This document shows positions 1 through 10,749 of a stretch of 64,000 nucleotides of DNA, in pieces. Made by a program: the position numbers and the translations under genes. The stretch lies in assembly GCA_004335835.1 (NCBI GenBank), contig RWJK01001552.1:31836-95835 (forward strand), written 5' to 3'. The DNA is from Scenedesmus sp. ARA3 (lineage: Eukaryota > Chlorophyta > Chlorophyceae > Sphaeropleales > Scenedesmaceae). Every line of letters begins with the position of its first letter. Positions within the stretch are counted from its first letter, which is position 1. A model generated the notes under the pieces. The model saw nothing but the letters and a program-made list of their open reading frames with translations. It ran no database searches and was not told the DNA's origin.

Positions 1-627
1 CCGTGTACTGCTGCTGCTGCTGCCTGCGAGCTGCTGCTCTTGACTGCTGCTGCTGCCGCTGCCCAGCAGCGGCGCCCGCTCCAGCAGCGCTGCTGCTGAA
101 TCTGGTTGGCTGGAGAAGAGCTGCCGCCGCTCCTTGTGCACTTTGAGGTTCTCAGTGCGCATGGTGAGCACGTCCTTGAACTCCTGCGTGGCATCTTTTA
201 GCCGTGTGCGTAGGCTGTTCACCACTGTGTGCGAATGGTCCTGGCTCTGCTTGTTTTCGTCTGGCTTTTTGCTGCTGACGCGCTGCAGGTCTGCAATTGC
301 CATGTTCAGGCCTTGGATGTCCTGCTTGATGATGCCTGTCATTTCATCTATTTCCCGTGAGGGATCATCAAACATGGAGGTGCGTTTAGCTAGCTGAGCC
401 AGCTTCTGCAGCCTCATGGAGGTGGTGTGGATGCTGAGCCCAATCTGCGAGGCCTTTCTAGCAAACTCCGACTGCTGCTGCACCGTTGATTTTGTTTGCT
501 GATGTAATGAGCTGGTTCCAGCATCTTGCACGCCTGCTTGCTTCTGCAACCGCTGTGCAATGGCCTGGAAGTCCCCCGTTCTGTCTCTGAGGGACAAGTG
601 GCCTGCAGCAGGGCCCATACGGCTCAT
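1..627 (-). CDS. SED5: Syntaxin-5/Sed5-type Qa-SNARE (SYP3 class), 3' part outside window
   Basis: The N-terminal 209 codons read without an intron from an ATG at 625-627 to the window edge. Residues about 7-20 (LSLRDRTGDFQAIAQRL) match the Sed5 N-terminal peptide region (DRTxxF), which in this family binds the SM protein Sly1. The Habc bundle follows, with the diagnostic LAQLAKRTSMFDDP stretch near residues 75-90, then SREIDEMTGIIKQDIQ and VLTMRTENLKVHKERRQ, all hallmarks of syntaxin-5/SYP31. A Ser/Gln-rich linker is being read when the window ends, so the SNARE motif and C-terminal anchor lie to the left. The family works in ER-to-Golgi and intra-Golgi vesicle fusion. A second ATG three codons downstream (616-618) is an equally possible start. 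Assignment is confident from the N-terminal motifs; only the missing SNARE helix prevents full proof. Confidence 0.92.
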   Translation of the reverse strand, partial: MSRMGPAAGHLSLRDRTGDFQAIAQRLQKQAGVQDAGTSSLHQQTKSTVQQQSEFARKASQIGLSIHTTSMRLQKLAQLAKRTSMFDDPSREIDEMTGIIKQDIQGLNMAIADLQRVSSKKPDENKQSQDHSHTVVNSLRTRLKDATQEFKDVLTMRTENLKVHKERRQLFSSQPDSAAALLERAPLLGSGSSSSQEQQLAGSSSSSTR

Positions 628-2050
628 CGCTGCTGCCGTATATCCCGTTCAACGTTTTAAACGTTCAAGGACAAATGCAACAAGCAGCAAGCAAGCAACA
701 CAGGAAGTGCGTGCACTGGGGTGAAGCAGTTGGAGGTCACTTCGCAGAATGCAAGTCGACTTGCAGCACTGTTGGATCAGTAAGCCCTATGCTTGTTCCA
801 CTGTACACGGACTATCGTGTAGAAGTGGCATACGGTCATGTTAGCCAGGGTTTGGGGGTCTGAACTGCGTGTCACCTGCCTGCATTTCCTGCAACCATGC
901 TTGCTGCATTTGTGTTCTGCTAGGCACACCTCAATGACCCATGTCTGCACATTGTTACCAGGACCACCGTGCCTGTTCATGCAGATGCTCTCCTCCGCAC
1001 TATTAAACACTTGCGCTCTGCTGGAGCCAGTTGGCCTGACCCAACCCATCACGTCACGCCGGCGGTGCCCGCAGACCTACAGACTCAAGTCCTAATATCC
1101 TTACATGTACCTGTCAATAAGTCAGCCATACACTCCTGAATGAACCATGCGGTGCAGCAGCTGAGACCTACCAGCAAACTATGACCTAAAACCCGTGCAC
1201 AACCAGAAGCCTGGTTGCACAAGCTCAGGCTGCAGCCTGCAAATGCCATGCCGCTCACTGCATTCAACAGCCCAAGCCGCAAGCACGCCAGCTTGGCCGC
1301 TGTCGCCAGCACAAGTCGGGCGCACAGCAAGCTACACCAGCTAATGCCACGCAGCAAGTGCCTGTTCATGGTCCAACAGGGAGCACAGCGTGACACGCAC
1401 AGCTGGAAACAGCCAACGGTCCCTCAGCCGCACCCCGCTCCAGCCCCCCCACAAGTTGTAGCATCATAAACTGCAACAAACGCTTCCCGACGCATGCTTC
1501 AGCTGACGGTGCACTACAGGCAGTACCATGGCAGCAACTCTCCAGGCCCTGAAACACCAGCAATTGCGGCAAACTCAGATTTGAAACCGCACAATGCGCC
1601 ATCCTCTGCCATCATCGGCTTCACACACGTCCTGTACCTATCCTGCAAAGCACATGCCCACCGTCCTACTAGACGCAATCACTAGATGGCACAAACTGCG
1701 CAGCAACAGCTGCACCTGCTTGCCGGTGCTGCCACCAACAAACAGTCCTGCTGCACCTACAGCTCCGCACGACAACTGCAGCAGATATTGAACAAGATAC
1801 AGCTTCACAGCGTGGAGGCACAGCAATCTCACTCAGCGCCTCACACTTATCCCCTGCACAGCAAACATCGCAGCCTGCAGCAGCTCGACACGCCCTGCAA
1901 AGCACACATGCCCGTAGCAGCTCAAACTGCCAGCGGTGCCACACTGCCATTGCACGCTGACCACACCACCACCACCACCCTCAAGTCAAAATCTCCAAAA
2001 CACCAAGCGGCACACCTGCACCGAGCCCATAGTCTGCACTACGTTCAAGT

Positions 2051-2086
<36 letters not shown>

Positions 2087-2097
2087 CGTGCCCCTGC
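628..2097. other. Intergenic stretch, no gene seen
   Basis: This is the 5' flank of the syntaxin gene and the 3' flank of the next minus-strand gene. All open frames are short, lack codon-level resemblance to any family I know, and have no matching splice structure. The only clear structure is a (CAG)n tract at 2051-2085, probably in the 3' UTR of the gene at 2098. Confidence 0.6.
2051..2085. repeat. (CAG)n microsatellite
   Basis: About 35 bases of uninterrupted CAG/GCA triplets, just past the stop codon of the minus-strand gene ending at 2098, so probably in its 3' UTR. Confidence 0.95.
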
Positions 2098-5000
2098 TCA
2101 GCGCCACACGGGGCGGCCGGCTGGCGCCGGCACGGGCCGCCCCTCCTCGTCAAAGTAGGTGTGGCGCGGCGCCTGGCGCAACTTGCTGCAGGGTGTCTCC
2201 TTGGGCTTGCAGTCCTCGTCAAACACCAGGTGCCGGCCCTTGGGCGCAGCCACTCCGCGCAGCGGGCCCTCAGGCACGCCCACACGCAGGCCTGCCAGGG
2301 AGTCCGCCAGCTCGCCAGCAGCGTCCTGAGGGGAGGAAGGGGAAGCAGCGCGAGGGGCAGGTCGCAGCAGCACAGGCACGGGTTCAGCTTTGGGTGTGCA
2401 ACGGCGGCACAGTCATAGTTGCAATGCACGCGCATTGTCAGCAAGGAGGCGCAGCAGCTAGTCCAGGGCAGCTGAGAGCGTACATACAAACATGAACTGC
2501 TCTGCAGTGAGCGTCACCTGTATATGTATGACGGTTCTACGCATCAAGCGTCGAGAACATGCCGCTTGCTCAGCCGCTGCATACAGCACACGCTCACCAT
2601 CCCTGTTCACAACGTGCACACACCACCCAGCAAAGACCTGCGTGCCAGCAGGCCGACAAGCAAGCACAAGCGAGTGCACACTGGCAACGACCACCTGCCG
2701 GCACTTCCCGGCGCCTTACTTACCTCGCCCCACCTGGCGACTGCCACACACACAAACACATCAACAGCTGCACCACACAGGAGCAGCGCAGCACACACAC
2801 CTGGTCGTCATAGGCCTGGTAGTCCTCATCCTCATAGTCCTCCTCATCATCAAAGTCCAGCTCGGGCTCAGCGGCAGGGGCCGGCTTGGCCTTGGCTGCC
2901 TTGGGCTTGGTGCCGCGCACCTCGCGCACGTCACTCACCTGGCGTAGCAACAGCAGCAGCAGCAGCAGGAGAACAGCAGGCAAGCATGAGTTTATGACCA
3001 ATATTTGTTGTGCTGGCACGTGCTGATGCTATTCAAGGCACACTCTGGGCAGGGTACGGTAGAGCATCATGCTGCCAGGTCCTGGAATCAGGCAAATTCA
3101 GGGTACATGCGGCTGCAGCTGCACAGCCAGCCAGCCGACACATGGCGGGTACTGCGCCTGAAAAGTGTTGCAAGTTGCATGCAGAGACAGCAGAAGCAAG
3201 CACACGTGGTAGCCTGGCACACGCACAGGATCTGCGCAGAGAGCAGCGTCCCCGCAGGTGCAATGCCAACATAGACGCATCACACAGACTACATCCATAC
3301 ACACATACAGTAGCGCACCTGGCCAGCGCTGCTGCTGCCATGCTCCTGCACCGTCGCCTGCGCCTTGGCGGCCATCTTCTCCTTGATGCTGCGCTTCAGC
3401 GCCGCCATGCTGGGCTCACGCCCGGCCTTAGAGCCAGCAGCAGGGCTGGGCACCACCACCTTGCTGGCCAGGCGCGGCCTGCTGGCCGCAGCGCCAGCAG
3501 CAGCAGCGCTGCTGCCGCCCTGGGATGCTGCAGCGTCGCTGGCCTCAGGGGTGAGCGGGGGCGACCACACCAGCGGGTCTGCATCTGCTGCTGCTGCGGC
3601 CTTGGTCTTGGCCGTGTAGGAGGCGGTGGGCTGCAGCAGGCGGCTGCTGACGCCAGGCGATGCCGCAGCTGCCTTCTTGGCAGAGGCGCCAGGCGTGCTG
3701 CCAGACTGCTGCTGCTCTGCTGTGGCGGACTTGCTGGCGTACTGCTTCAGCGCGCTGTGGGCACGTGCATAGCCCACCTCCTTCTTGTGGCTGACGCTGC
3801 TGCTGGTGCCGGCCGCTGTGCCGGCCTTGCTGCCTGCAGCAGCAGATGCTGCCGCCGCGCTGCAGCTGCGGTCTGCTGCTGCCGTTGCTGCCTTCACCTT
3901 GGCCTTGCTGGGGTAGGGGGTGTGGCCAGGGCTGCTGCCATCATCTGCACCCTGCCTGCTGCTGCTGCTGCCAGCCTTGGCAGAGCTCTTGGGACTGGGG
4001 CCAGGCACCACCACGTGCGCAGACTTGCGCGCGCTAGCACCAGCTGAGCCCATGCGCGGCTTTGCCAGCGCAGACTTGGGCGGCGCAGTGGTGGTGGTGG
4101 TGCTGCCTGCAGTGCGGCTGGGGGAGGTCACCACTGGCAGCGCCGCCTCCTCAGGGCTCATCACTGCCAGGTCAGCAGCAGCAGCAGCAGCGGGAGTGGC
4201 TGCTGCTGCTGCTGGCGTTGCTGGCTTGGCACTGGCAGGCGTGGGGCAGGCCGCCGCTGGCTCCTCTGCTGCCACTGCTGCTGCTGCTGGGCTGTCACAG
4301 CCCTCCATGGCTGCGTCCTCAGGCTCCAGCTCATCTGCTGCTGCTGGCTCTTCCGCTGCATCCTCCAGCTGCTGCTGCTGCAGCGCTGCCGTTGCCTCTG
4401 CCACCTCAGCATCAAGCTCTGCCTCCACCTCTGCCAGCTCAGCCAGCGCACCCTCTCCGTCATCAGTGGGAGGCAGCTCCTCGCTCTCACCCAGGTCCAG
4501 ATGCTCCTCGCTGAGCTCCTCCTCCATTGCTGCTGCTGCTGCTGCATCCACCTCTGCAGCCGCCTGCTGCTGCTGCTCCTCTGCAACAGGCTGCTGCTGC
4601 TCGCTGTCCACTGCCATGGCGCCCTCACTGGCAGCAGCAGCAGTAAATGCTGCAGGGGAGGCAGCGATGGGCACAGGGCTGCACAGCAGCAGCCCCTCAG
4701 CCAGGGCCTCCTCCCTGAGTGCCACCTCATCAGGGTACTCCTCCTCTGCAGGAGGCAGGTCATCATCATCCTCAGGGAAGGGGCTGCCGGGGAAGGGGCT
4801 GCCAGCTGCAGCAGGCGAAGGCACAGGAGAGCGCTGCGCTGCTGCTGCTGCCACTGCAGGCGAGGGTGCCGGGGAGCGGGCAGCTGCTGCGCGGCGCGGC
4901 GTGGTGCGGCGGGCGCGCGCAGGGCTGGCGGCTGGCAGCACTGCAGGGCTGATGGGCAGCAGCGGTGCTGATGGCTCTGTTGCATCGTCCAGCTCTGTGA

Positions 5001-6242
5001 CAGTAGCATCCTCCACTGCTGCCACTGCTGCTGGGCTGCCAAAGCCAGAGGCCTGCTCTGCACCTGCTGCCTCCTCCTGCATGTGGGCGTCAGCATCTGG
5101 TGCTGCTGCCGCTGCTGCTGCGCCAGCAAAGCCGCCAAACGGCTGCTCAGCAAACGCCTCCTCCTCCTCCTGCTGCTGCTGTGCTGCGCTGTCGGCCACC
5201 AGGCCCTCCACAGGGCTGGCAGCTGCTGCTGGCGCTGCTGTGTCTGGCGCAGGCGTGCTGATGAACATTGCTGCCAGGTCCACGCCGCCAGCAGATGGGG
5301 TGCTGCTGGCAGCAGCGCCACCAAAGCCAGCCGCGGCAGCACCGCTGCTGATGGCGCTGCGCTGCTGCTGCTGCTCGCTGATGGCTGGCACTGCGGGTGT
5401 CCACAGGCTCTCCAGCTTGATGGGCATCACAGGCGAGGCGCCGACAGTGCCTGGCGTGGGCCCTGGGTAGTCGCCTGGGGTGGCGCTGTGTGCGGGCAGC
5501 GGGGTGAGGCCTGCAAGCGGGGCTGCATCTGCTGCTGCCACAGTGGCAGGCACGTCTTGGTCTTCACTGGCTGCTGCGCTGCTGCTGTACTGCTGCTGCG
5601 CTGCTGCAGAGGACTCGGCGACGTCAGCCCTGTTGATGGTGTCATCTGGCTCCTGCTCAACAGAAGGGTTTGCAGGACAGGGCAGCATGAGCCAGCCAGC
5701 CACAGGTCAGGATGCAGATCAGCCAGTTGCCATATCAGCAGCTTGTGGCTAGTGAAAAGCATGTTCCACACTTGGGTAGGCTGGCAGCAGGATCCCACTG
5801 CATCAAATGCTGATGCATCTGGCACCTGCTGCTGCTCCAAACGGTTCATGCAGGTGGTCCCTGCGCGTCCGCATGTACACTCGCGATGCACTAATTGCAA
5901 AAACCGCGTTACTATCGTCGACTCCCGATCGTTACCGGTCCAAAAGCGATGCTGCCACACCAGAGCTGCCTAGTTCGTGAACCCCTCTGATGTCTCCCAC
6001 TCACAGCAACAGTCAGATCCTTCGCCTGCGCTGCAGGTTTGCGTGTGGAGCGTGTGGTAGTGGCCTTCTTGCGGGTGCTGGGCCCGGTAGACGCCACCGC
6101 GGCTGCAGAAGAAACGAGCAGCTGTTTCCAGTGAGTCCCTGCTCATGCTTGGATCAGTGCATGGCCTGAGCTGTGTCGATACAGGTAAACACGCACCTCC
6201 TGACTTCATCCTGCTGCGTGTCATGGGGCCAGTAGACTCCAT
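2098..6242 (-). CDS. Large acidic low-complexity protein, probably nuclear, function unknown
   Basis: Five exons in phase: 6242-6197, 6102-6005, 5652-3319, 2938-2801, 2325-2098 (947 aa). The N-terminus is basic and contains two echoing motifs (STGPMTRSR, then STGPSTRKK) followed by Lys/Arg/Thr-rich sequence that could be a nuclear localisation or DNA-contact segment. The central 778 residues come from one exon and are rich in Ala, Ser, Pro, Gln and Glu, with scattered SP/TP sites of the kind used by proline-directed kinases. The fourth exon is very acidic (DFDDEEDYEDEDYQ). The last 76 residues look ordered and most likely conserved: GRHLVFDEDCKPKETPCSKL, then RHTYFDEEGRPVPAP. I do not recognise a family. 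The long open frames on the opposite strand across the big exon are by-products of GCT/CAG triplets. Exon structure is well supported; function is not. Confidence 0.8.
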
Positions 6243-7055
6243 GGCTGCTCGAGCTTGCTGCTTGTCCTCTGCCTGCGACTGGGATCGCCCACTGCTTGCT
6301 GTGATCCTTGATAGGAACTGCCAGTAGCCTAATGATTTCCGAATCCTTGCTGGTGCTATCTGTGGACGCGATGAACGAGATATATGGTGCGAGCACACAC
6401 ACGGGATTTCAAGTTTGTAACTGACTGTTACATGCTGTCAGCTGCGCAGCCGCTTGTTGGTTCAACATAAAACAATGCTCATCGTGATTGTAAGAGCTTG
6501 CACCGCATATTGACCCTTTCACCTGGCCACCCTCCTCCCTGTGTCAATCATCTGCCATCCGGGTGTCCACGAGAACATGGATCACCGCAGCTTTCGCAAT
6601 GTCGCCTGGAATAAGTACTCAAAGACATCATAAACTTATGATAGTTGCAAATGAGATGTTGGCGGGCTGGAGTTACAGTAAAAGAATACCGTATGCTGTA
6701 TATGCAAACGTTGCACATGCAATGCATTGCATCAGCTGATTGACTGACTCAGTTTGGGATGGCCGCCTCAGCAGTCATGTATTGTCAATTCCTTTCTTGA
6801 ATGTGACGTTTCATGCTTAAATTAATTCGTCGACACCGCTTACTACCCCTCTTCTGAACTAGAGGGAGCATGCATTGCAATGCAAGCACAGTTGTTGCTG
6901 TGTCACCATGCAGTGACGTCATGTCCCACCTCATCTGCCAGTCACTAGCACAGAGCGGCATTGTCTACCTGAGTCACGCCACATATACTCACTGCATATG
7001 ATCTAGCAGCTTGGATGCTGCATCTCTCCCTGCTGTTATCCTGGCAATCAACATT
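6243..7055. other. Intergenic stretch between two minus-strand genes
   Basis: It holds the likely promoter of the gene starting at 6242 and the 3' UTR of the BTB gene ending at 7056. It is noticeably more AT-rich than the coding regions, as expected for algal intergenic DNA. No RNA gene or repeat was seen. Confidence 0.6.
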
Positions 7056-7604
7056 TCACCACACCTTTGTGAGTGTGGCCCTGATATGCAGCTCCCCAGC
7101 TGCCACACTCATCAAGTGCTGCCTCGCCAGCCCTGCCCGCACTTGCTCCCAGCTGCACACCTCCCCAAGCCCAAAGAAGTCTGCCCAGCGCCGCCCCTTG
7201 CCAGCCACAAGGCTCCTGGGCTTGTCAGCCTTCCTGCAAGCCTCCTGAACCCCAAACCGCACAGCACACAGCGAGCACTGCACTGCTGCCAGCTGCTGTG
7301 GCACAAGGTGCTGCTGCCCAGCTGATAGCTGCTGCCCTTCCGTCTGGTCGACGTCTGTACAGCTTGTCAGGATTGGTGCTTGCATGCTCTCCATTGATGG
7401 CAGCATCAGCAGCACAACCGCTAGCTTGCGGCTGCTGCCAAACTCCAGCTGCAGCTGGAACCTCTTCCCACACCACACTGCCACAGGAGACGAAACACTG
7501 TGGGTGCTCTCACCGCTGCTGCTGCAGTCAAAGCTGCTGCTTGTCGCAGCGGCGCCTGAGCCCTGGCAGCTGCGGGCAGCCAGCAGGCTGCCTGGTACTG
7601 GCAC

Positions 7605-7641
<37 letters not shown>

Positions 7642-8123
7642 TGCAGCCCCTGCTCCACCAGCTGCCTCACTTGTGCCACCGGCATCCTCAAGTCCAGCTG
7701 CAGGTTGCGCACTGCAGAGGCAGGCCGCGTGGGCAGCTGCCACGCCGGCAGTGCTGCCAGCACTTGGCTGTGGCCTGTGATGGCCTGCCTGGCTGGCCCC
7801 AAGCTGGGCAGCACTGCCAGGCTGGTTGCCAGGGGCAGCTGCTGTGGTGGCACGTGGCGCAGCAGCCATGGCGTGCTGGGGAGCACAGTTGTCAGGAAGA
7901 GGGCAGAGCACCTGCAGTGAAGGCATGATAGCAAATGTCATGCATTGGCAAGGTACTTTGTAATAAAAGTCCACTGTCAGGTCTCCTGGATGTTGACGTG
8001 CATGATATATAGTCGTTGCTGGAAGCAGCAGCACCAGCAGTCTGTGTGAGGCCATCGCCCGCACCTGGGCATACGGATGTGCTGTACCAGCTGCGCAAGC
8101 TGCTCCTCTGTGACCAACACCAC

Positions 8124-8166
<43 letters not shown>

Positions 8167-9230
8167 GCTGCCAGCCATTGGTCCAACGTGTACACCACCG
8201 TGTCCTCGCTGGCAGCACGCGTCTGCGGGTCTGACAGCAGCCGCAGCAGCAGCGCGAAAGGCAGCTGCCGCAGCGCCTGCGCTGACTCCTCCACCTGCCA
8301 GGCAGCCTCCAGGTCCCCAAGCACTGCTTGCAGCTTGACTGCCCCAGCTGCCAGGGCAGCAGCATAACCTGGCAGCAGCGCCAGCCCATGCGCTGTGTGG
8401 TGCTGCAGCTCAAAGAGCTGCACCACCACCTGCCACTCCAGCTGCTCTGCTGGCTTGCTGCCAAGCTCTGCAGCTGCTGCTGCAGCGACTGCCGACGCAC
8501 CATACTTGTCAGCCAGCAGAAGCAGCTCCAGGAGCTGCTGCTGGGGCACCTGCTGCAGCTGAAAATTGGGACTGTCGTACATGCACTGCAGCAGCAGCTG
8601 GCCTGCCTTCAGCTGGCCAGGCGGCACCTCCAGCTGGATGCTGTCATCACTGCTCTTCCAATTGTCCAGCTGCAGTCACTCAGGGACAAACGGAATCAAG
8701 ACAAGTTAACATGTGATTCAGGTTATTTGTGATAGGTGCTGCAGTGTAGCACTGTGCTGTTGCTGACAGGCAGCTGACAGGGCAGCATGATGCCCTATCA
8801 GGCTACACCCCTGAGCATCAGGTGCAAAGATTCGTCAGCAGGCAGCGGTGAAATCAGGAAGCTTTTAACCAACTTTAGTGGCTGCATAAGATTGTCAAGC
8901 TGCTGTAGTCTGCCAGACTGGCAGGCGATTCTATCTGCAGCAGGGCTGCTGTGCACATAGCTGCCTCGAGCAACACATGAAGCTCAGAAGAGCACACAAA
9001 GCTGCGTAAAGCGACTTGTTGTGTACATGAAATGTTAAATGTAGCGGAGTAGCGATAATCACCTTCGCCTGGAGGAATGTGCTCTGTTCGTACAGCACGA
9101 GGCGGTGTGCTGGCACGATGTCAAGGACTTCTACGATATCATTACCAGAATCGTGGATCTCAATGATAACTACTTTTACATCCGCAAACTTCTGCCTTCT
9201 GTACCAGCAAGACAGTGTGGCTGGTGCCAT
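7056..9230 (-). CDS. BTB/POZ-BACK domain protein
   Basis: Three exons in phase: 9230-9063, 8669-8065, 7911-7056 (542 aa). Residues about 14-110 form a BTB domain: FADVKVV, then the typical PAHRLVLYEQSTFLQAK, then QLLLQCMYD and LLELLLLADKYGA. A BACK-type helical region follows (VVQLFELQHH, LPFALLLRLLSD, EDTVVYTLDQWL), interrupted by a poly-Gln run. The C-terminal exon contains a poly-Ala run and a beta-rich segment ending in HIRATLTKVW, reminiscent of plant POB1-like proteins. BTB-BACK proteins usually act as substrate adaptors for Cullin-3 ubiquitin ligases; that role is inferred from the family. The ATG at 9228-9230 is the first in frame after a stop, but an additional upstream exon cannot be excluded. 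Confidence 0.88.
7606..7640. repeat. (GCT)n tract coding poly-Ala in the BTB gene
   Basis: Uninterrupted triplet tract inside the last exon; on the coding strand it reads GCA/GCAGCA as Ala. Confidence 0.9.
8125..8166. repeat. (CTG)n tract coding poly-Gln in the BTB gene
   Basis: About 14 triplets that read CAG on the coding strand, giving a Gln run between the BACK-like helices. Confidence 0.95.
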
Positions 9231-10069
9231 CAAAACGATTACTGCTTTAACGTCCAGCTCTAACAGGAGCAGCTAATCGGCTGTGAAGGGTAGCGAAGGT
9301 CATGCCATGATTACATGTTTCAAAATAGGCGAGGCACGGTTTATCCTGGCACCTGACAAGGGTTCACCATGACATTGTTGCTGATCCTTTTCTGCGTCAG
9401 GTGGGGGGCAGCAAGTCACAAGTGTAACACGAGGGTGTAGTTGCCGCTCCATTGGGGCGCGGGGCCGATGGCGTTGATGCTATGGCTTGATGAGTAACAT
9501 GATGATGATGATGCCAAGTGTAACACATCAAGGCCAACAAGGCATCAACTTCACAGACTAAGGATGCAAACTTCAAACACATCAGCGTCGCAAACCAGGT
9601 ATGCGCACAGTAGGCCATGCAGAAGGTATGCAAAAGTGCCACCTGGATGCTGCCAGCTGGACGCCTGTAGGTGCCGGCTGGATTCGACTCTGCAGTGCAG
9701 AGCACAACCACTGCACATGGCACGCTGATCTGCAGTCATCAACACATCTGATCTATCAAATGAGTTGATAAAGACCTATCAATGAAATCACCACCCTCGC
9801 TATTGTGCCAGCAACAGGTGCAGCATTCAATAATAACAAGACACCAGAGAAAGATGTTTAGCATGGCTGACCTTGCAAGCGTCATCACACGGCACCGCAG
9901 GCATGTTTGCTGTACAGTGTCTGGTGCCTTGATCAAATGAACTTCATCAAACTAGCGCATCCAATACTGTCTGAGTATGACATGCTGAAGCTGGCATTGC
10001 GAGGAAGCAATGCATTGGCAGCACTTCGTGCACTGTCTACAGTACATCATTCTGCAAGTGGCAAAATGT
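9231..10069. other. Intergenic stretch with one dispersed repeat copy
   Basis: Between the start of the BTB gene and the stop of the kinesin-like gene, both on the minus strand. Apart from the dispersed element at 9454-9513 I see no gene or RNA. Confidence 0.6.
9454..9513 (+). repeat. Short dispersed element, copy 1
   Basis: GGGGCGCGGGGCCGATGGCG followed by a TTGATGCTATGGCTTGATG core and an ATGATG tail. It closely matches segments at 42844, 59242 and, inverted, 43391. Confidence 0.75.
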
Positions 10070-10715
10070 TTAATACAAGCAAGGTGCCTCCCACCCCCCG
10101 TCACCAGCATCAGCATGGCCAACGGCGTTAGCAGCCCCACCACCAGCACCTGCGCTGCTGCCGCCACCTTGCGATGCCTGCCTGCCACCTGAGCTGTTGC
10201 CCCTGCTACTGCTGGCTGAGCGCCCTTGCCCTGGCTGCATCATCGACTGCCGCACCCTGCCCGCCAGCCCAGACACCCGTCCATCCTCAGCTGCCTCCCC
10301 AGCAACAGCAGGCTGGCTGCCGCCACACCTGGCACTGGACATTGGCTGAACCAACGAGTCGTATGAGGTTGCAGCTGCTGCTTCACCCAGCAGGTTCACC
10401 ACCCCACCGTCATCTAACTGCCATGGCGCCTGTTGCTGTTGCTGCTGTTGCTGCGGATGTGTGTGTAATGCGCCTGGAGTGCATTGCAGCGTGTGCAGGC
10501 ACTAGAGTGGATAACAAGCATGTTGAAACAAGTGCGCACTATCAAATCTACCTCTGTGCCACATCCAACTGGGCTGTGTGCTAACAATGCGAACCCATAT
10601 GCACAGCGCCCTGGAAAGACACTCAAGTTACAGGCAGCTCATAATTTGATCACACCTGTGGGGCTCCTCGAGGCACCTCCTGCACCACCCCTGCCAGCCC
10701 CTTCATGCAGCACGC

Positions 10716-10749
<34 letters not shown>

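Noticed and set aside
1686..2495. A 269-codon plus-strand frame
   Set aside because: Composition reflects CAG/CCA triplets, it overlaps the last exon of the minus-strand gene in antisense, and no family resemblance is visible.
3920..5470. A 516-codon open frame on the plus strand, and others of 345 and 393 codons, across the big exon of the gene at 2098-6242
   Set aside because: They are antisense or out-of-frame products of GCT/CTG/CAG triplets, with near-uniform Ala/Ser/Leu/Cys content and no splice or domain support.
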